NCBI GenBank assembly: GCA_000934455.1
Contig: KN882375.1
Coordinates: 132,827-175,742, forward strand
Source of the DNA: Apostichopus parvimensis
Taxonomy: Eukaryota > Echinodermata > Holothuroidea > Aspidochirotida > Stichopodidae
DNA length: 42,916 nt
Direction: 5' to 3'
Each line of letters begins with the position of its first letter. Position 1 is the stretch's first letter. This document shows positions 35,701 to 42,916 of the stretch, piece by piece. The notes beneath the pieces were generated by a model. It was not told the DNA's origin, searched no databases, and worked only from the letters and a program-made list of their open reading frames with translations. The position numbers were made by a program, and so were the translations under genes.

Positions 35701-36387
35701 ACACAGGTTCCGACATAACAAAACAAAAGGGTCTAGCATTGTCAAGAAAATCATCTAAAATAACTATCCCATTAGATTTCACGTATGATGACTAATTACA
35801 ATGATCAGAATGTTAAACCTTGGAGCTCAATTGAACATGGCGACTGAAGTTGACGAGACCAGTGTTACACTCTATATAAACAGACAACACAGTAACTACT
35901 GTAAATCTTTCGTACCACAGTAACAACTGGATCGTGCTTTAAATCGGTAGCATGTGCTATTTGGATTACAGTGAGAACTGACAATATGTGTAATTCCAAC
36001 AAATCCAGTTTATTTTGAGGGGATTACAATCCTAAGAGCACATGCTACCGATGTATCAGCATGATTAACTTTTCACTCTGTGTATATCATGTTCAGTACT
36101 TAAATATTCACAGGGAATCATCTGCAATGATTGTTAAAATCATGAACTGGACAAAAAGGGTAAATAAATTTGGAAAGAAGTGAAAATGAATTTCGTTGTA
36201 ACCTAAATCAGTTATCTCTGAGATAACTCTTCTTATATGGCTCCATATGATGAATATTTACAACATTTATATATATACTGCATTGTCTTTATTTCTGTTT
36301 AATATTATACATATTCATTATTTATACTTTTTCCCCCTTGTTTAGGGATTCCATGAGGAAAGTTACCAGATAAACATGGCTAGGTAG
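17528..36387 (+). CDS. NLR-like LRR gene, 3' part (gene span, six exons)
   Basis: Six exons join with matching phases: 17528-17709, 24559-24630, 27240-27316, 28508-28563, 33966-34001 and 36346-36387 (stop TAG). All introns are GT...AG. The joined product begins with two leucine-rich repeats of the ribonuclease-inhibitor/NLR type, with the shared core LSYSS(K/Q)CTSLK(D/E)LT, then continues into a non-repeat tail of about 70 residues that I do not recognise. In animals, LRRs of this kind usually form the ligand-sensing end of cytoplasmic NLR immune receptors, and echinoderms carry large expansions. No NACHT domain is visible, so the 5' part is missing or beyond the gap and the NLR label is inferred. 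The first intron hosts a Harbinger transposon; later introns hold minisatellite and G tracts. An ATTAAA at 36478-36483 could serve as poly(A) signal. Confidence 0.6.
17660..17742 (+). repeat. Duplicated exon/intron unit, copy 1, left part
   Basis: This segment matches 24581-24663 without gaps. The exon part (17660-17709) shows 8 differences in 50 bases by hand count, and the intron part (17710-17742) shows none. The Harbinger element separates it from the rest of the copy. Confidence 0.9.
17746..17885 (+). repeat. Left terminal and subterminal repeats of Harbinger
   Basis: The terminal inverted repeat is followed by about 100 bp dense in short words of the form CGGATA, GCGGTTGCGG, GTGCGGATGCG and AATGCGGATA. 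Mirror-image words occur at the right end. Such arrays are the expected docking sites for the element's MADF/Myb-like protein and transposase. Confidence 0.75.
17886..19619. other. Non-coding left arm of the Harbinger element
   Basis: This stretch of about 1.7 kb should hold the missing N-terminal exons of the transposase if they existed. I found no open stretch resembling them. Only the direct repeat pair stands out. Confidence 0.5.
19183..19348 (+). repeat. Internal 30-bp direct repeat pair
   Basis: The 30-bp words at 19183-19212 and 19319-19348 (starting AGGCTAGATTTTCCCATTG) differ at one base. They lie in the non-coding left arm of the Harbinger element. A shorter related word, CCCCATTGACTTA, occurs near 18660. 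Confidence 0.8.
19620..19983 (-). pseudogene. BESS-motif terminal exon
   Basis: The acceptor TTTCCACAG leads into TSKAVSPAPSPSPGQ, a charged helical region (LEHALKDLIQQHKRHWED) and a BESS motif (DELFFQSCAERMKRL, then LKLQISQLFL), ending at TGA. BESS motifs mediate protein-protein contacts in MADF proteins. This exon by itself is intact. Confidence 0.75.
20124..20848 (+). pseudogene. Harbinger DDE transposase, truncated and frameshifted
   Basis: After an acceptor (TTTTTCTCCAG) the frame starts FLATGESFRSIAFDYRVG, the typical entry to the HARBI1-like DDE_Tnp_4 domain. Catalytic landmarks remain: Asp in GAIDGKH (20338-20340), Asp in VGDEAFPL (20613-20615) and Glu in VENCFGILAARWRFY (20723-20725). 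Two single-base shifts break the frame, near 20383 and near 20683. The end (RATCVLHNLI) follows too soon after the Glu motif, implying an internal loss. The N-terminal part found in complete relatives is absent upstream. It cuts DNA at the element ends in active relatives; here it cannot be functional. Confidence 0.85.
21422..21563 (-). pseudogene. MADF exon 2 (end of the domain)
   Basis: It reads KKRWRNQRDSYMKKRRE and later AQKWKYFEMMSFLD, the conserved second half of MADF with its Trp, Arg-Asp and Trp-x-Tyr-Phe landmarks. Just upstream in the same frame is TGA (21553-21555). The acceptor is CATTTCAG and the exon ends in phase 2 at GTTTAT. Confidence 0.75.
22539..22709 (-). pseudogene. MADF exon 1 (start of the domain)
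   Basis: The ATG starts MPRGKHDISILENE, then TLIELVRKHPCLYD, and later VWQSIANVMNREEID before a GTGAGT donor. The Leu-Ile-x-Leu-Val-x-x-x-Pro-x-Leu-Tyr-Asp pattern and the later Trp-x-x-Ile-Ala are classical for MADF. The exon ends in phase 0. Confidence 0.8.
22795..22982 (-). repeat. Right terminal and subterminal repeats of Harbinger
   Basis: Read on the minus strand, this end starts AGGTAGGATTCCATA, then CGGATACGGATACGG, then further GCGGATGCG and TGCGGT words to about 22800. It mirrors the left end in motif content but not in exact spacing. Confidence 0.75.
22986..23376 (+). repeat. Duplicated intron unit, copy 1, right part
   Basis: It resumes the homology immediately after the transposon and matches 24667-25059 with about 21 differences (roughly 95% identity by hand count). 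Homology ends at GTGAGTAT in both copies. Confidence 0.9.
23377..24558. other. Intron between LRR exons A and B
   Basis: AT-rich intron sequence after the duplicated unit. A pyrimidine- and C-rich patch lies near 24080-24140. I saw no further exon. Confidence 0.5.
24559..24630 (+). CDS. LRR exon B of the NLR-like gene
   Basis: This 72-nt exon reads RITKEELAAI then LSYSSQCTSLKEL and ends in phase 2 at GTAAGT, exactly like exon A. The acceptor CTTCCACAG gives a phase that joins exon A, but the joined repeat is then only 24 residues and lacks the beta-strand part. An alternative acceptor (GTACAG, ending 24524) keeps the frame open and adds VTIRIIVDFHR, restoring a full-length repeat. That form requires a previous exon ending in phase 1. 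The 3' end of this exon and its intron are a paralogue of exon A and its intron. Confidence 0.65.
24581..25059 (+). repeat. Duplicated exon/intron unit, copy 2, empty site
   Basis: This is the paralogue of 17660-17742 plus 22986-23376, without the transposon. The empty target is AAA at 24664-24666 between ATCATCA and CAGTTAAAC. Confidence 0.9.
25060..27239. other. Intron between exons B and C
   Basis: It contains a G14 tract (25148-25161) and a short ATA microsatellite (about 26421-26438). I saw no coding signal. Confidence 0.5.
27240..27316 (+). CDS. Exon C of the NLR-like gene
   Basis: The acceptor is CTCTCCATAG and the donor GTATTG. The first base completes the Thr codon of exon B. The exon reads FHLYHMQDAIPVG then SIPSSLKSRNVK and ends in phase 1. 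FHLYHM looks like the beta-strand of the next LRR; the remainder leaves the repeat pattern. Confidence 0.55.
28180..28335 (+). repeat. Degenerate tandem repeat, period about 39 bp
   Basis: At least three imperfect units start near 28219, 28258 and 28297. Each contains a GAGATGATAATG-like word followed by GTAAACTGAT. A fainter fourth unit precedes them. It lies in the intron between exons C and D. Confidence 0.55.
28508..28563 (+). CDS. Exon D of the NLR-like gene
   Basis: The acceptor is TTCCTACAG and the donor GTAAGA. It completes a Val codon from exon C and reads VWNVAFPDRRLNLQTGRWQ, ending in phase 0. The sequence is not LRR-like and I do not recognise it. Both flanking phases agree with the neighbouring exons. 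Confidence 0.5.
29640..30056 (-). repeat. 16-bp minisatellite (TATAGCTGCCCCYG-type)
   Basis: About 26 imperfect copies of a 16-bp unit with the plus-strand sense GTATAGCTGCCCC(C/T). On the minus strand it stays open for 72 codons (29826-30044) because 16 is not a multiple of three and all three frames of the unit are open. The peptide is a Gln-Leu-Tyr-x-Gly-Ser-Tyr pattern. The frame is a by-product of the repeat, not a gene. It lies in the intron between exons D and E. Confidence 0.85.
32461..32540 (+). repeat. ATTATG microsatellite next to a 28-base G tract
   Basis: Imperfect GATTAT units (32461-32505) are followed by T-rich bases, a G6 run, one T and a G21 run (32520-32540). It is the longest homopolymer in the window and is likely length-variable or misassembled. 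Confidence 0.8.
33966..34001 (+). CDS. Exon E of the NLR-like gene
   Basis: A 36-nt micro-exon after an acceptor TTACTTTCAG reads VCDKEGNLPGEE and ends in phase 0 at GTAAAA. It is short, so its support rests on splice signals and agreement of phase on both sides. Confidence 0.4.
35943..36052. repeat. Foldback element, 110 bp, 16-bp perfect arms
   Basis: The left arm ATCGGTAGCATGTGCT (35943-35958) is the exact reverse complement of 36037-36052. Pairing continues imperfectly inwards through a GGATT word on both sides. The size and symmetry suggest a tiny MITE. I could not define a target-site duplication beyond possible AT dinucleotides. It lies in the intron before exon F. Confidence 0.75.
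36346..36387 (+). CDS. Terminal exon F of the NLR-like gene
   Basis: After a pyrimidine-rich acceptor (CCCCCTTGTTTAG) the phase-0 frame reads GFHEESYQINMAR and stops at TAG (36385-36387). The other two frames stop early. A consensus donor GTAAGT follows at 36395, only a few bases past the stop, so part of the 3' UTR may be spliced. Confidence 0.4.
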   Translation, partial: GFHEESYQINMAR

Positions 36388-36880
36388 CATTAACTGTAAG
36401 TGAATACAGCTGAATACTTTTTTCTTTAGTATTTATTATTTGTTATTTTGTTATTTAATTGTAAAATCTTATAATATATTAAAAAAATATTCATCATTTA
36501 ACCCGATTTTTAATCCCTTTATCTGTGATTTTCTAATCTTATCTGGTCACTTATATCAACTGCTTCAACTGCAGTTGATTTTGCTATATTTTGTATTAGC
36601 AAAACTGATCCCTGTTTAAGAGTATGAAAATGAGTGATAAGTTCATTCCTTTAACAGAAACATACGTATCTGCTCGTTATTGCAATAATGTTGGATCCAA
36701 CTGCTTTGGCGTAAGATGACCATAGCTTAAAAAGTGATACATTTCTTTATCTGCTAACATGTGTGTTATTACTAAAACGGTTATTATAACCGTTATTAAA
36801 ATTCCACCTTTCCGCATTATATTATTACTTTTATTGCAAAAAATGAGAGATTATCACGTGTCTTTCTTTAATACTAACAG

Positions 36881-37016
36881 GAAAAAATGCTGTCAGTAAA
36901 CATTAGAAAGTTTGATAAGGACATGACTATATGCGATATGGTGGACGTCACTCTGTTGGACGACACACATAAAATGATAGATACTGTGGAAAATAAGAGA
37001 ATTAAATCTGAGCAAG
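36881..37016 (+). CDS. Candidate alternative exon G of the NLR-like gene
   Basis: The acceptor carries a perfect TACTAAC-type branch sequence right next to the AG (36872-36880). Read in phase 0, as required after exon E, it gives EKMLSVNIRKFDKDMTIC then DMVDVTLLDDTHKMID and ends KRIKSEQ in phase 1 at a weak donor (GTCATG). If not spliced, the frame stops at TGA 37046-37048. It would replace exon F. Confidence 0.3.
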
Positions 37017-37465
37017 GTCATGGTTTGTCAGCTCTTTGGCATATGTGACCTAATTAGGAACATAAAATTTCATTTTTAAATGAAGTGAGGTGATATCAGG
37101 AAGGGGAGAAATGAATGACAGATTTATGAATTAACAGACATAAGGGATGTCAAGGTCAGCGGGTCACGATACTGTTTTCTAAAACACAAATATGTTAAAG
37201 AGCATTATCTTGTTCCATTTCTGTTTCCTCAAAATTCGTCTTGTGTAACAAATAATTTCTTTTGCATAAAACCAATAATTAAGAGAGTAAAGTATGCTTA
37301 AAGGACAAATTAAGTCTCTCGTTGAAGTTTTTCGGGAAGGGTGGGTTAGAATGGGGGTTGTCTAGTTGTCACCTTCCCATTGTTCTACTAATCAGTGTTT
37401 GGCTCGACCTATTTATTTTAATAACAGTATTACCAAATATATATCATTTTATCTTTATATTACAG

Positions 37466-37584
37466 CAATGCAAAATGCATGTTCATCTGGCGTCGCCAAT
37501 CATCAGCAGGACTATGACGTCATTCACCCTATTCTCAAACCGATTTCAATGTTAAAGGATCTTAAAAAGATATTAGCTTGTTAA
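37466..37584 (+). CDS. Candidate alternative terminal exon H
   Basis: The acceptor TTTATATTACAG is followed by a frame which, entered in the phase left by exon G, reads AMQNACSSGVANHQQDYD then VIHPILKPISMLKDLKK and stops at TAA. The matching phase makes an E-G-H transcript possible as an alternative to E-F. I recognise no domain. Confidence 0.27.
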
Positions 37585-38690
37585 TTGTTAATATCTCCCA
37601 AATACTACAAACATCGCCAGATAGACCTCCAGTATAATACACATGCAACTAGTCTAGTATGATTGTGATGACATCAAATGTCCATATTTTCAAGACAATG
37701 GCATGATGACTTGATCAACATATTCACTGTGAAAGGATATTGCAGAGGGATCAGGTTGTTCAATAATATTAATAACTCCATATAATACAAAGAAGTGACA
37801 TTTGAAAGATACCTGTTAAATTTACATTTTGTGTTGAAGGATGACTTTAGGTGGAATTCCAGTCTTTATATGTTATAGTAAAAAAAAATTGTTATTAATG
37901 TTTCTTTAGCTTTTTATGTTAATATTACATGTTCATATAGGTTACTTAATATTTTATTGTTGAGTGTACACAAAGTAAATTCTTGCGTTATGTTAGCAAC
38001 ATTACTATCCACATTTACTTCTTTTCTAACTCTAAATTCGTTTGCTCTTCAAGCCAAATTCAACTTGCAAAGAGCCAATCAAGCTTCTTATGACATCATC
38101 TATCAACCACTACGTCGTCACTATATTCAGTCTATTTTTGCTGTTAATTGGATGTCAACTATTGAGAGAGGAAGAAAGAGAGCACAATCCCGATCTGACT
38201 CTTCGTGTGTAATTGGAGGGTATGGGTGTTGGGGTTCGGGGAGGGTGGAGGGGATGTTGAAAGGAATAGATGACGTACTCAACACATTGGTGACCAGGTA
38301 GATGCTATAGCAATCATTTGCATCACCAACAGAAACACTAATTTGTAGGATGCGAATTAAACGTCAATATGCAGTAGTTTTTATAATTGAATATTTCCCC
38401 AATATGTAACAAAGTCTTTGCTATGTGCGTAAATGAAGAGAAATACTTCGCTAAGGAATTGCATGGAAATTTCATCACGATGCTCAGAAAATGTTTCTCT
38501 TTCTTCAACTAAGATATTTTCAGCACATGAATTATACTTTTAATTTCTATAAATTAAATCATCGCAATTTGAGAGGTACTTTTCTTTACACATACTTCTG
38601 TAATATTAGCCCAAGATAACGGTTGGTTTGTGTTTTCTATCATTTAAACGCTTTGTTCCATTTACTATTCTTTTCGTCATTTTATAATGT
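37585..38690. other. No supported gene
   Basis: A 114-codon open frame at 37957-38301 starts inside AT-rich DNA. It has no splice context and no family resemblance, so I do not call it. The stretch is otherwise AT-rich. Confidence 0.4.
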
Positions 38691-38691
38691 T

Positions 38692-39110
38692 ATTATTGTT
38701 TTACTTCGTGTCATAAACGATTCAACATGCGTTCAATTCATGTACTATTAACTCTTGTAATATGAATTCTATTATCACTGTTCCAAAAACATTTTTTATG
38801 ACGATACATCATATGGTGGTGGTTGTAACTTAATGAATATGATTATAATATGTAAAATAATGATGGAAGGTAAAATAATGAACGAAGGTAATATTCTGTG
38901 CATTACATTCAGTAAACCTTAATTTCAAAGCTCTGCTTCCTTTGTGATACATTTTAATTATATTTGTTTATTATTGTTTTATTACGTGTTATAAATGATT
39001 GGATAGTTGTTAGTTTATTGTACTGCATAATTGTATTGAGTTCTATTAATTCAATTTACACCGTTCCTAAAACACCCTCTATAGTGACAATCATATAACG
39101 TCGCTTTTAT
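38692..39110 (+). repeat. Diverged direct duplication, two units about 279 bp apart
   Basis: The words ATTATTGTTTTA, CGTGTYATAAAYGATT, GAATTCTATTA or GAGTTCTATTA, and CTGTTCCAAAACA or CCGTTCCTAAAACA occur in the same order at about 38692-38825 and 38971-39110. The copies are old and diverged. Confidence 0.45.
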
Positions 39111-39398
39111 GTAATTAGTATTATTCTAACTTGCTAATAATAAAGAAAGTACAATATTTGCTTTCAGTTAAACTCAATTTCAACGATCTCTTTCGGTTGA
39201 TACTTTGCATTGTACATATTTATTATTTTTTTGAATGAATATAAACTCATTTTTGATCTAACTATTGTAATACAGCTTTTCTTTCCTTCCTTAAGTTAAT
39301 CTTGAGTAAGTATAAAGAGTTTGTTTATGTATATTACACACCTCACACCCAGTCTTTACACTAGGCGAATATAACATAAAAGCTGACAATGTTTACAG

Positions 39399-39457
39399 GA
39401 AATAATTTACCACGAAGATACCGACAGTAAATCACTGGGCTACATTACCTCTTTCAG
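39399..39457 (+). CDS. Putative small exon, unknown gene
   Basis: Between an acceptor GTTTACAG and a donor CAG|GTATTA, 59 nt stay open and read EIIYHEDTDSKSLGYITSF. It does not join in phase to exon G, so it may belong to another gene or to none. Confidence 0.2.
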
Positions 39458-41280
39458 GTATTACATTTACTTTCAATGAAGTGAATAATCAATATTTTTG
39501 CTGTTTAATTAGTACTTTTCTCTAACTGCACATACGTGTTTACAATCCTGTAATCAACTGAAGAAACAACTAGTCCTAAGGCATCCCTTACTCTTCATTG
39601 AAAGATCAGTGCAAATTGTTCATTACTCCCTTCAATTAATGCTATGATATGGTAACTTCCTAATATCGTGGATCATATAACATTTGATATGCATTGATTT
39701 GTATACTGTCACGGGAAGAAATTAAAAGAAATATAACCAATGGTATGTTGTCCATAGTTTTATCTCTGTTATCTGAGTCTAAAATGATGTAGGCTGTTTC
39801 ATGTTCTAGAACTTTACTTATTACTTAACACGGCGAGCATTTATTAAAAACAAAAATATGCATTTTGATGAAATTCAAAGTACAGAGAACTTTGGCAGCT
39901 ATGCAAACAATCCAAATGAACAGGTTTCAAGGATAAATCAACAAGATGATTATAATAGCACAAGTAAAGCTCCCAAAAGGCCCTTGCCTAGATGACATCG
40001 CAGACCCCCTACTGGGTTCAAACTTCCTGGAGTAGTTGAGGGTTTAGGCAGTCAAAAACGGTCACATTCAATCAAACATATCTCGAGTTAGGGGCTAGAT
40101 ATTAAGATGGGTTTTTCAACTCAGTGTGGAATATTTTTCTCTTCAATAAAAGTTTCACATTGTCTCTCACTAGAATACCCCTTTCAGAAATGTCCCTTAT
40201 ATATAACGAATTATACTACTTACATTACCTGTTTAGTAGAAGAATGAACTATTTACTCTTCATGTACGCCCTATTTAAGCGGTAGCCTGATATTTCATTT
40301 GGAAAAAAAATACTACTACGAAACGTTCTTTGGTCAATAGTTGACTTTGAGAAATGCTCATCTTTCAGAATTTGAATTCATTCAAACGGGACTCTGAAAG
40401 GAAGGAAACACTATTGCCTATACCATCCAAACGTACTAGCCATCGCGATGCGCCGTATTTGCATGCAAAGGTTGCATATACACTGGGTCTATCACCGTTA
40501 ATATATATATATTATTTAAAGATTATTGTTGTTTTGGTGCCAACTGGTAACATACTAACATTCATAAAAGTTTACAGCAAAGCCTAAATGTTCTAATATG
40601 TTCTACTTAGGCATCGAAAAGAGGATTAAATTAGAGAAAGAAGCAACCAAGTGGTTGGGCATTACAAGTTAACGGTGGCAGTTAACTGCTTGTTCAGATT
40701 TGCTCATGGGTTACCAACTTATTGCGAGCAATACTGATGGCGTTTATATTTAACTTTTAAGATCTTGTCTCTTTATACTCTGCTGTTTTCGTGCAGAAAA
40801 GTACGTTATCATAAATCTTCTAAAATCAATGGGTGGCGAGATTGTTTGCTGGCATCAACGTTTAACCATGTATGGTGGCGCTGTTACACCACTTTTAAAT
40901 AGTTCCTGACGATCCAGTGACCTCAATGTCTCGTTGATAAATCGGCTGTTCACCCTCACCACACTCAAAATATATTTCCTGAAGTAAAATGTAAGAAAAC
41001 ATAAGATTACGTAAAATGTGAACTGCTTGGGTATGTACACACGCTTGTTTTATATTCCTTTCTGTGAGTAGCCAGTTTTGAGTTGTTTAGCAACACTCAC
41101 TTGGGGATGAAAATATCTCGTCAAAAAGGAAGTTTCCCAGTACTATTATTTGATAAATAAGACATGTTTGCATGCTCTAAGGGGATACTTGCTAATGCTC
41201 ATTATTCTACACTGCATATTGATGTGACTGTATAAAGCACATACAGAATAAATGTCGTATGAAAAGGTTTGGTTCAGCGA
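39458..41280. other. No supported gene
   Basis: AT-rich DNA without recognisable coding content. The open frames at 40354-40587 and 40855-41040 have no supporting context. Confidence 0.4.
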
Positions 41281-41286
41281 TTAGAC

Positions 41287-41382
41287 TTAAACTAAACTAA
41301 ACTGAACTAAACCAAACCAAACCAAACCAAACCAAACCAATCCAAACCAAACCAAACCAAACTAAGCCAAACCAAACTAAAC
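41287..41382 (+). repeat. (CCAAA)n pentanucleotide microsatellite
   Basis: About 19 consecutive five-base units, beginning as CTAAA and becoming CCAAA, with a few substitutions. It lies directly upstream of the retrotransposon fragment. Confidence 0.95.
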
Positions 41383-41454
41383 ATCCGAAGCTTTATCTTA
41401 CAATGGAAACATTACTATAATGACATTGATCAATTGTTATCAATCGTTTTGTTT

Positions 41455-42348
41455 CGTGCATCTTGTGGTACCCGGCGCGGTGTACCCAATTCCGCGTCGC
41501 GTCCTGGTGCGGTTGGAGACAGCGATATTTACATTCATTTGGTCGGGTGGTACAGAGCTTGTCAAGAGGGCGGTAATGTACCAAAAACTTGAGAAGGGGG
41601 AAGATAGGTGTGGTTCATCTGGGAAGTAAATTGACCTTTTGGGTATTTAAGCAATTGTTTGTAACGGTAACTGACCCAGGGTTGCCTTGTTCATATTTTG
41701 TACGTTTTTGGGGCGGGTTGTACTTTCGTCGATGGGTCCCGGCGCTGCTTAGCAGCAGAGAACCGCATAGTAATACTCCAAGCAGGGTGGTGCGTGTCAT
41801 TTGCTCAACTCTTAATGAGTTGCCCCTGTTGACCTGTCACGGCCGGCCCTCGTTCACAGTTCCTTGCGGGATAGGGCCTTGGATGCAATATTTGTACAAG
41901 GACGTCATTCTGCCGAAGTATGGCGTTTGGTGCATTCAAGGCTGAATGGTTGCAGGCTCCGCGATCTTGCCTGGAGAATTGCACACGGTGCCTTGGTGAC
42001 CAATCTGAAGAGGTATCATTGGCAATTGGGAGATGGACTGTGCCTGAGGACCGGCTGTGGCAGCTTAAAGAGTACTGCTCATCTTTTTTGGCATTGTTCC
42101 TTTGTTTTAAGCTTGTGGGAGTGGTTTCAGACCTGGACCGACCGTTTAACGGGAGACCGTTCCTGGTCGGTAGCACAGGGTTTTGTTTTATATGGGGTAG
42201 ATCCTCCAGTTTGTTCTGTTGCTGTGTTGCACCGTATTATTTGTGTTTGTTATATTTTGAAAAAAAAACCTGTTTGGAGGAATATAGGTGATGTGGTTTT
42301 TGTCTCTGCAGGTCGGTGGGCGTATTTACTTTTTTGGCTCGCTTGACT
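41455..42348 (+). mobile_element. Non-LTR retrotransposon 3' fragment (L1/Tx1-like)
   Basis: The first part encodes VYPIPRRVLVRLETAIFTFI then WSGGTELVKRAVMYQK, the segment that follows the reverse-transcriptase palm in L1/Tx1-type LINEs. After a one-base shift in the G-run near 41596 the frame continues IGVVHLGSKLTFWVF. A compensating shift near 41860 returns to the first frame with a zinc-binding C-terminal region: WRIAHGALVTNLKRYHWQLG, then Cys-x4-Cys-x8-His-x4-Cys (within CLRTGCGSLKSTAHLFWHC) and a TGA or equivalent end at about 42346. The catalytic core and the first ORF are missing, so it is a dead 5'-truncated copy. The region is GC-richer than its surroundings. Confidence 0.8.
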
Positions 42349-42916
42349 TGAGTTTTGCTTGTTAGAATTTGATTGTTTGATATTGCCGTTTGGCCGTGAC
42401 GTTTTAGATCCCGCAGGGCGGGTCACGTAAAAAGCAGTATAATGACGTTACTCTTACCAAACACTAACAATAAGGTTATCACTATAGCCTTTTAATACGA
42501 TGTATGATTGTAAATTGAGGGGTTGTCTTGTAAGTAGTGTGTATGGCTGAATCAAGCACAGTTCTCGTCTACGTTATGGGTGGTGGGTTATGATGGGAGA
42601 GCAATATACGGTGCTTGTTTGAATCTGTAATAGAAACGGCTGATTGGCCCATTTTAAGTTCAAGTAACTCCAAATAACGATACGGTACCTGCAATTCGAA
42701 GACCGATAAACACACATTTCATTGGCCGTGTATATAATCAGGGGACCGAATAGTCAAGCATTCTTAACATGAAAGATGTGTACAAAATGTATTTTTTAAT
42801 GTTTTCATCTCTCCCCGCCCCCCCCCCCCCCCCTCCTTTACCACAATCGGTGGCAAAAATAAATACATTATGGAATAATACAACCTAATATGTATGCTTT
42901 CGTTTGGGATAATTTC
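42349..42916. other. Retrotransposon tail and flanking DNA
   Basis: A short GC-rich word (CCCGCAGGGCGGGTCACG, 42411-42428) may belong to the LINE 3' UTR. A C16 tract lies at 42818-42833. I saw no gene. Confidence 0.4.

Noticed and set aside
37957..38301. 114-codon plus-strand ORF
   Set aside because: No family resemblance, no promoter or splice context, and low-complexity content near its end.
41287..41382. Possible satellite or telomere-like array
   Set aside because: The unit is CCAAA/CTAAA with substitutions, not a telomeric hexamer, and is short; a simple microsatellite explains it.

Overview
The window reads as nuclear DNA of an invertebrate animal. It is AT-rich, with kilobase-scale introns flanked by canonical GT/AG sites, many homopolymer G tracts and several decayed transposons. 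The leucine-rich-repeat exons resemble those of the expanded NLR (NACHT-LRR) immune-receptor families of echinoderms, and the background is rich in the word TAGGCCTA. An echinoderm, perhaps a holothurian, is my best guess, but it is inferred from style and not proved. I saw no tRNA, rRNA, CRISPR or bacterial feature.

Layout. (1) Positions 1-9645 are mostly non-coding; two small putative exons (599-649 and 1598-1717) join in phase but I do not recognise the protein. (2) Positions 9646-10052 hold a complete hAT-type MITE with a perfect 8-bp target-site duplication. It is followed by a compact intronless ORF with a SAP-like motif (10185-10415) and a poly(A) signal, then a CpG-rich promoter-like patch near 10.95-11.1 kb. 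(3) Positions 11.5-17.5 kb are AT-rich, with one diverged 104-bp tandem duplication and a 50-N assembly gap at 17361-17410. (4) From 17.5 to 36.4 kb (or 37.6 kb with an alternative 3' end) runs the 3' part of a plus-strand multi-exon gene with LRRs of the NLR/ribonuclease-inhibitor type. I assembled it by hand from six exons whose splice phases all agree. (5) Its first visible intron contains a 5.24-kb PIF/Harbinger transposon (17746-22982). The transposon carries inverted ends, GCGGAT-rich subterminal arrays, a broken transposase on the plus strand and a broken MADF-BESS accessory gene on the minus strand. (6) Positions 37.6-41.3 kb are intergenic with diverged repeats. (7) Positions 41.3-42.4 kb hold a pentanucleotide microsatellite and a frameshifted 3' fragment of a non-LTR retrotransposon.

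The most informative observation is a local duplication. The end of an LRR exon and about 425 bp of the following intron occur twice (17660-17742 plus 22986-23376, and 24581-25059). One copy carries the Harbinger element and the other is the intact empty site, which fixes the element's ends and a 3-bp target duplication to the base. The duplicated exon ends differ more than the adjacent intron.
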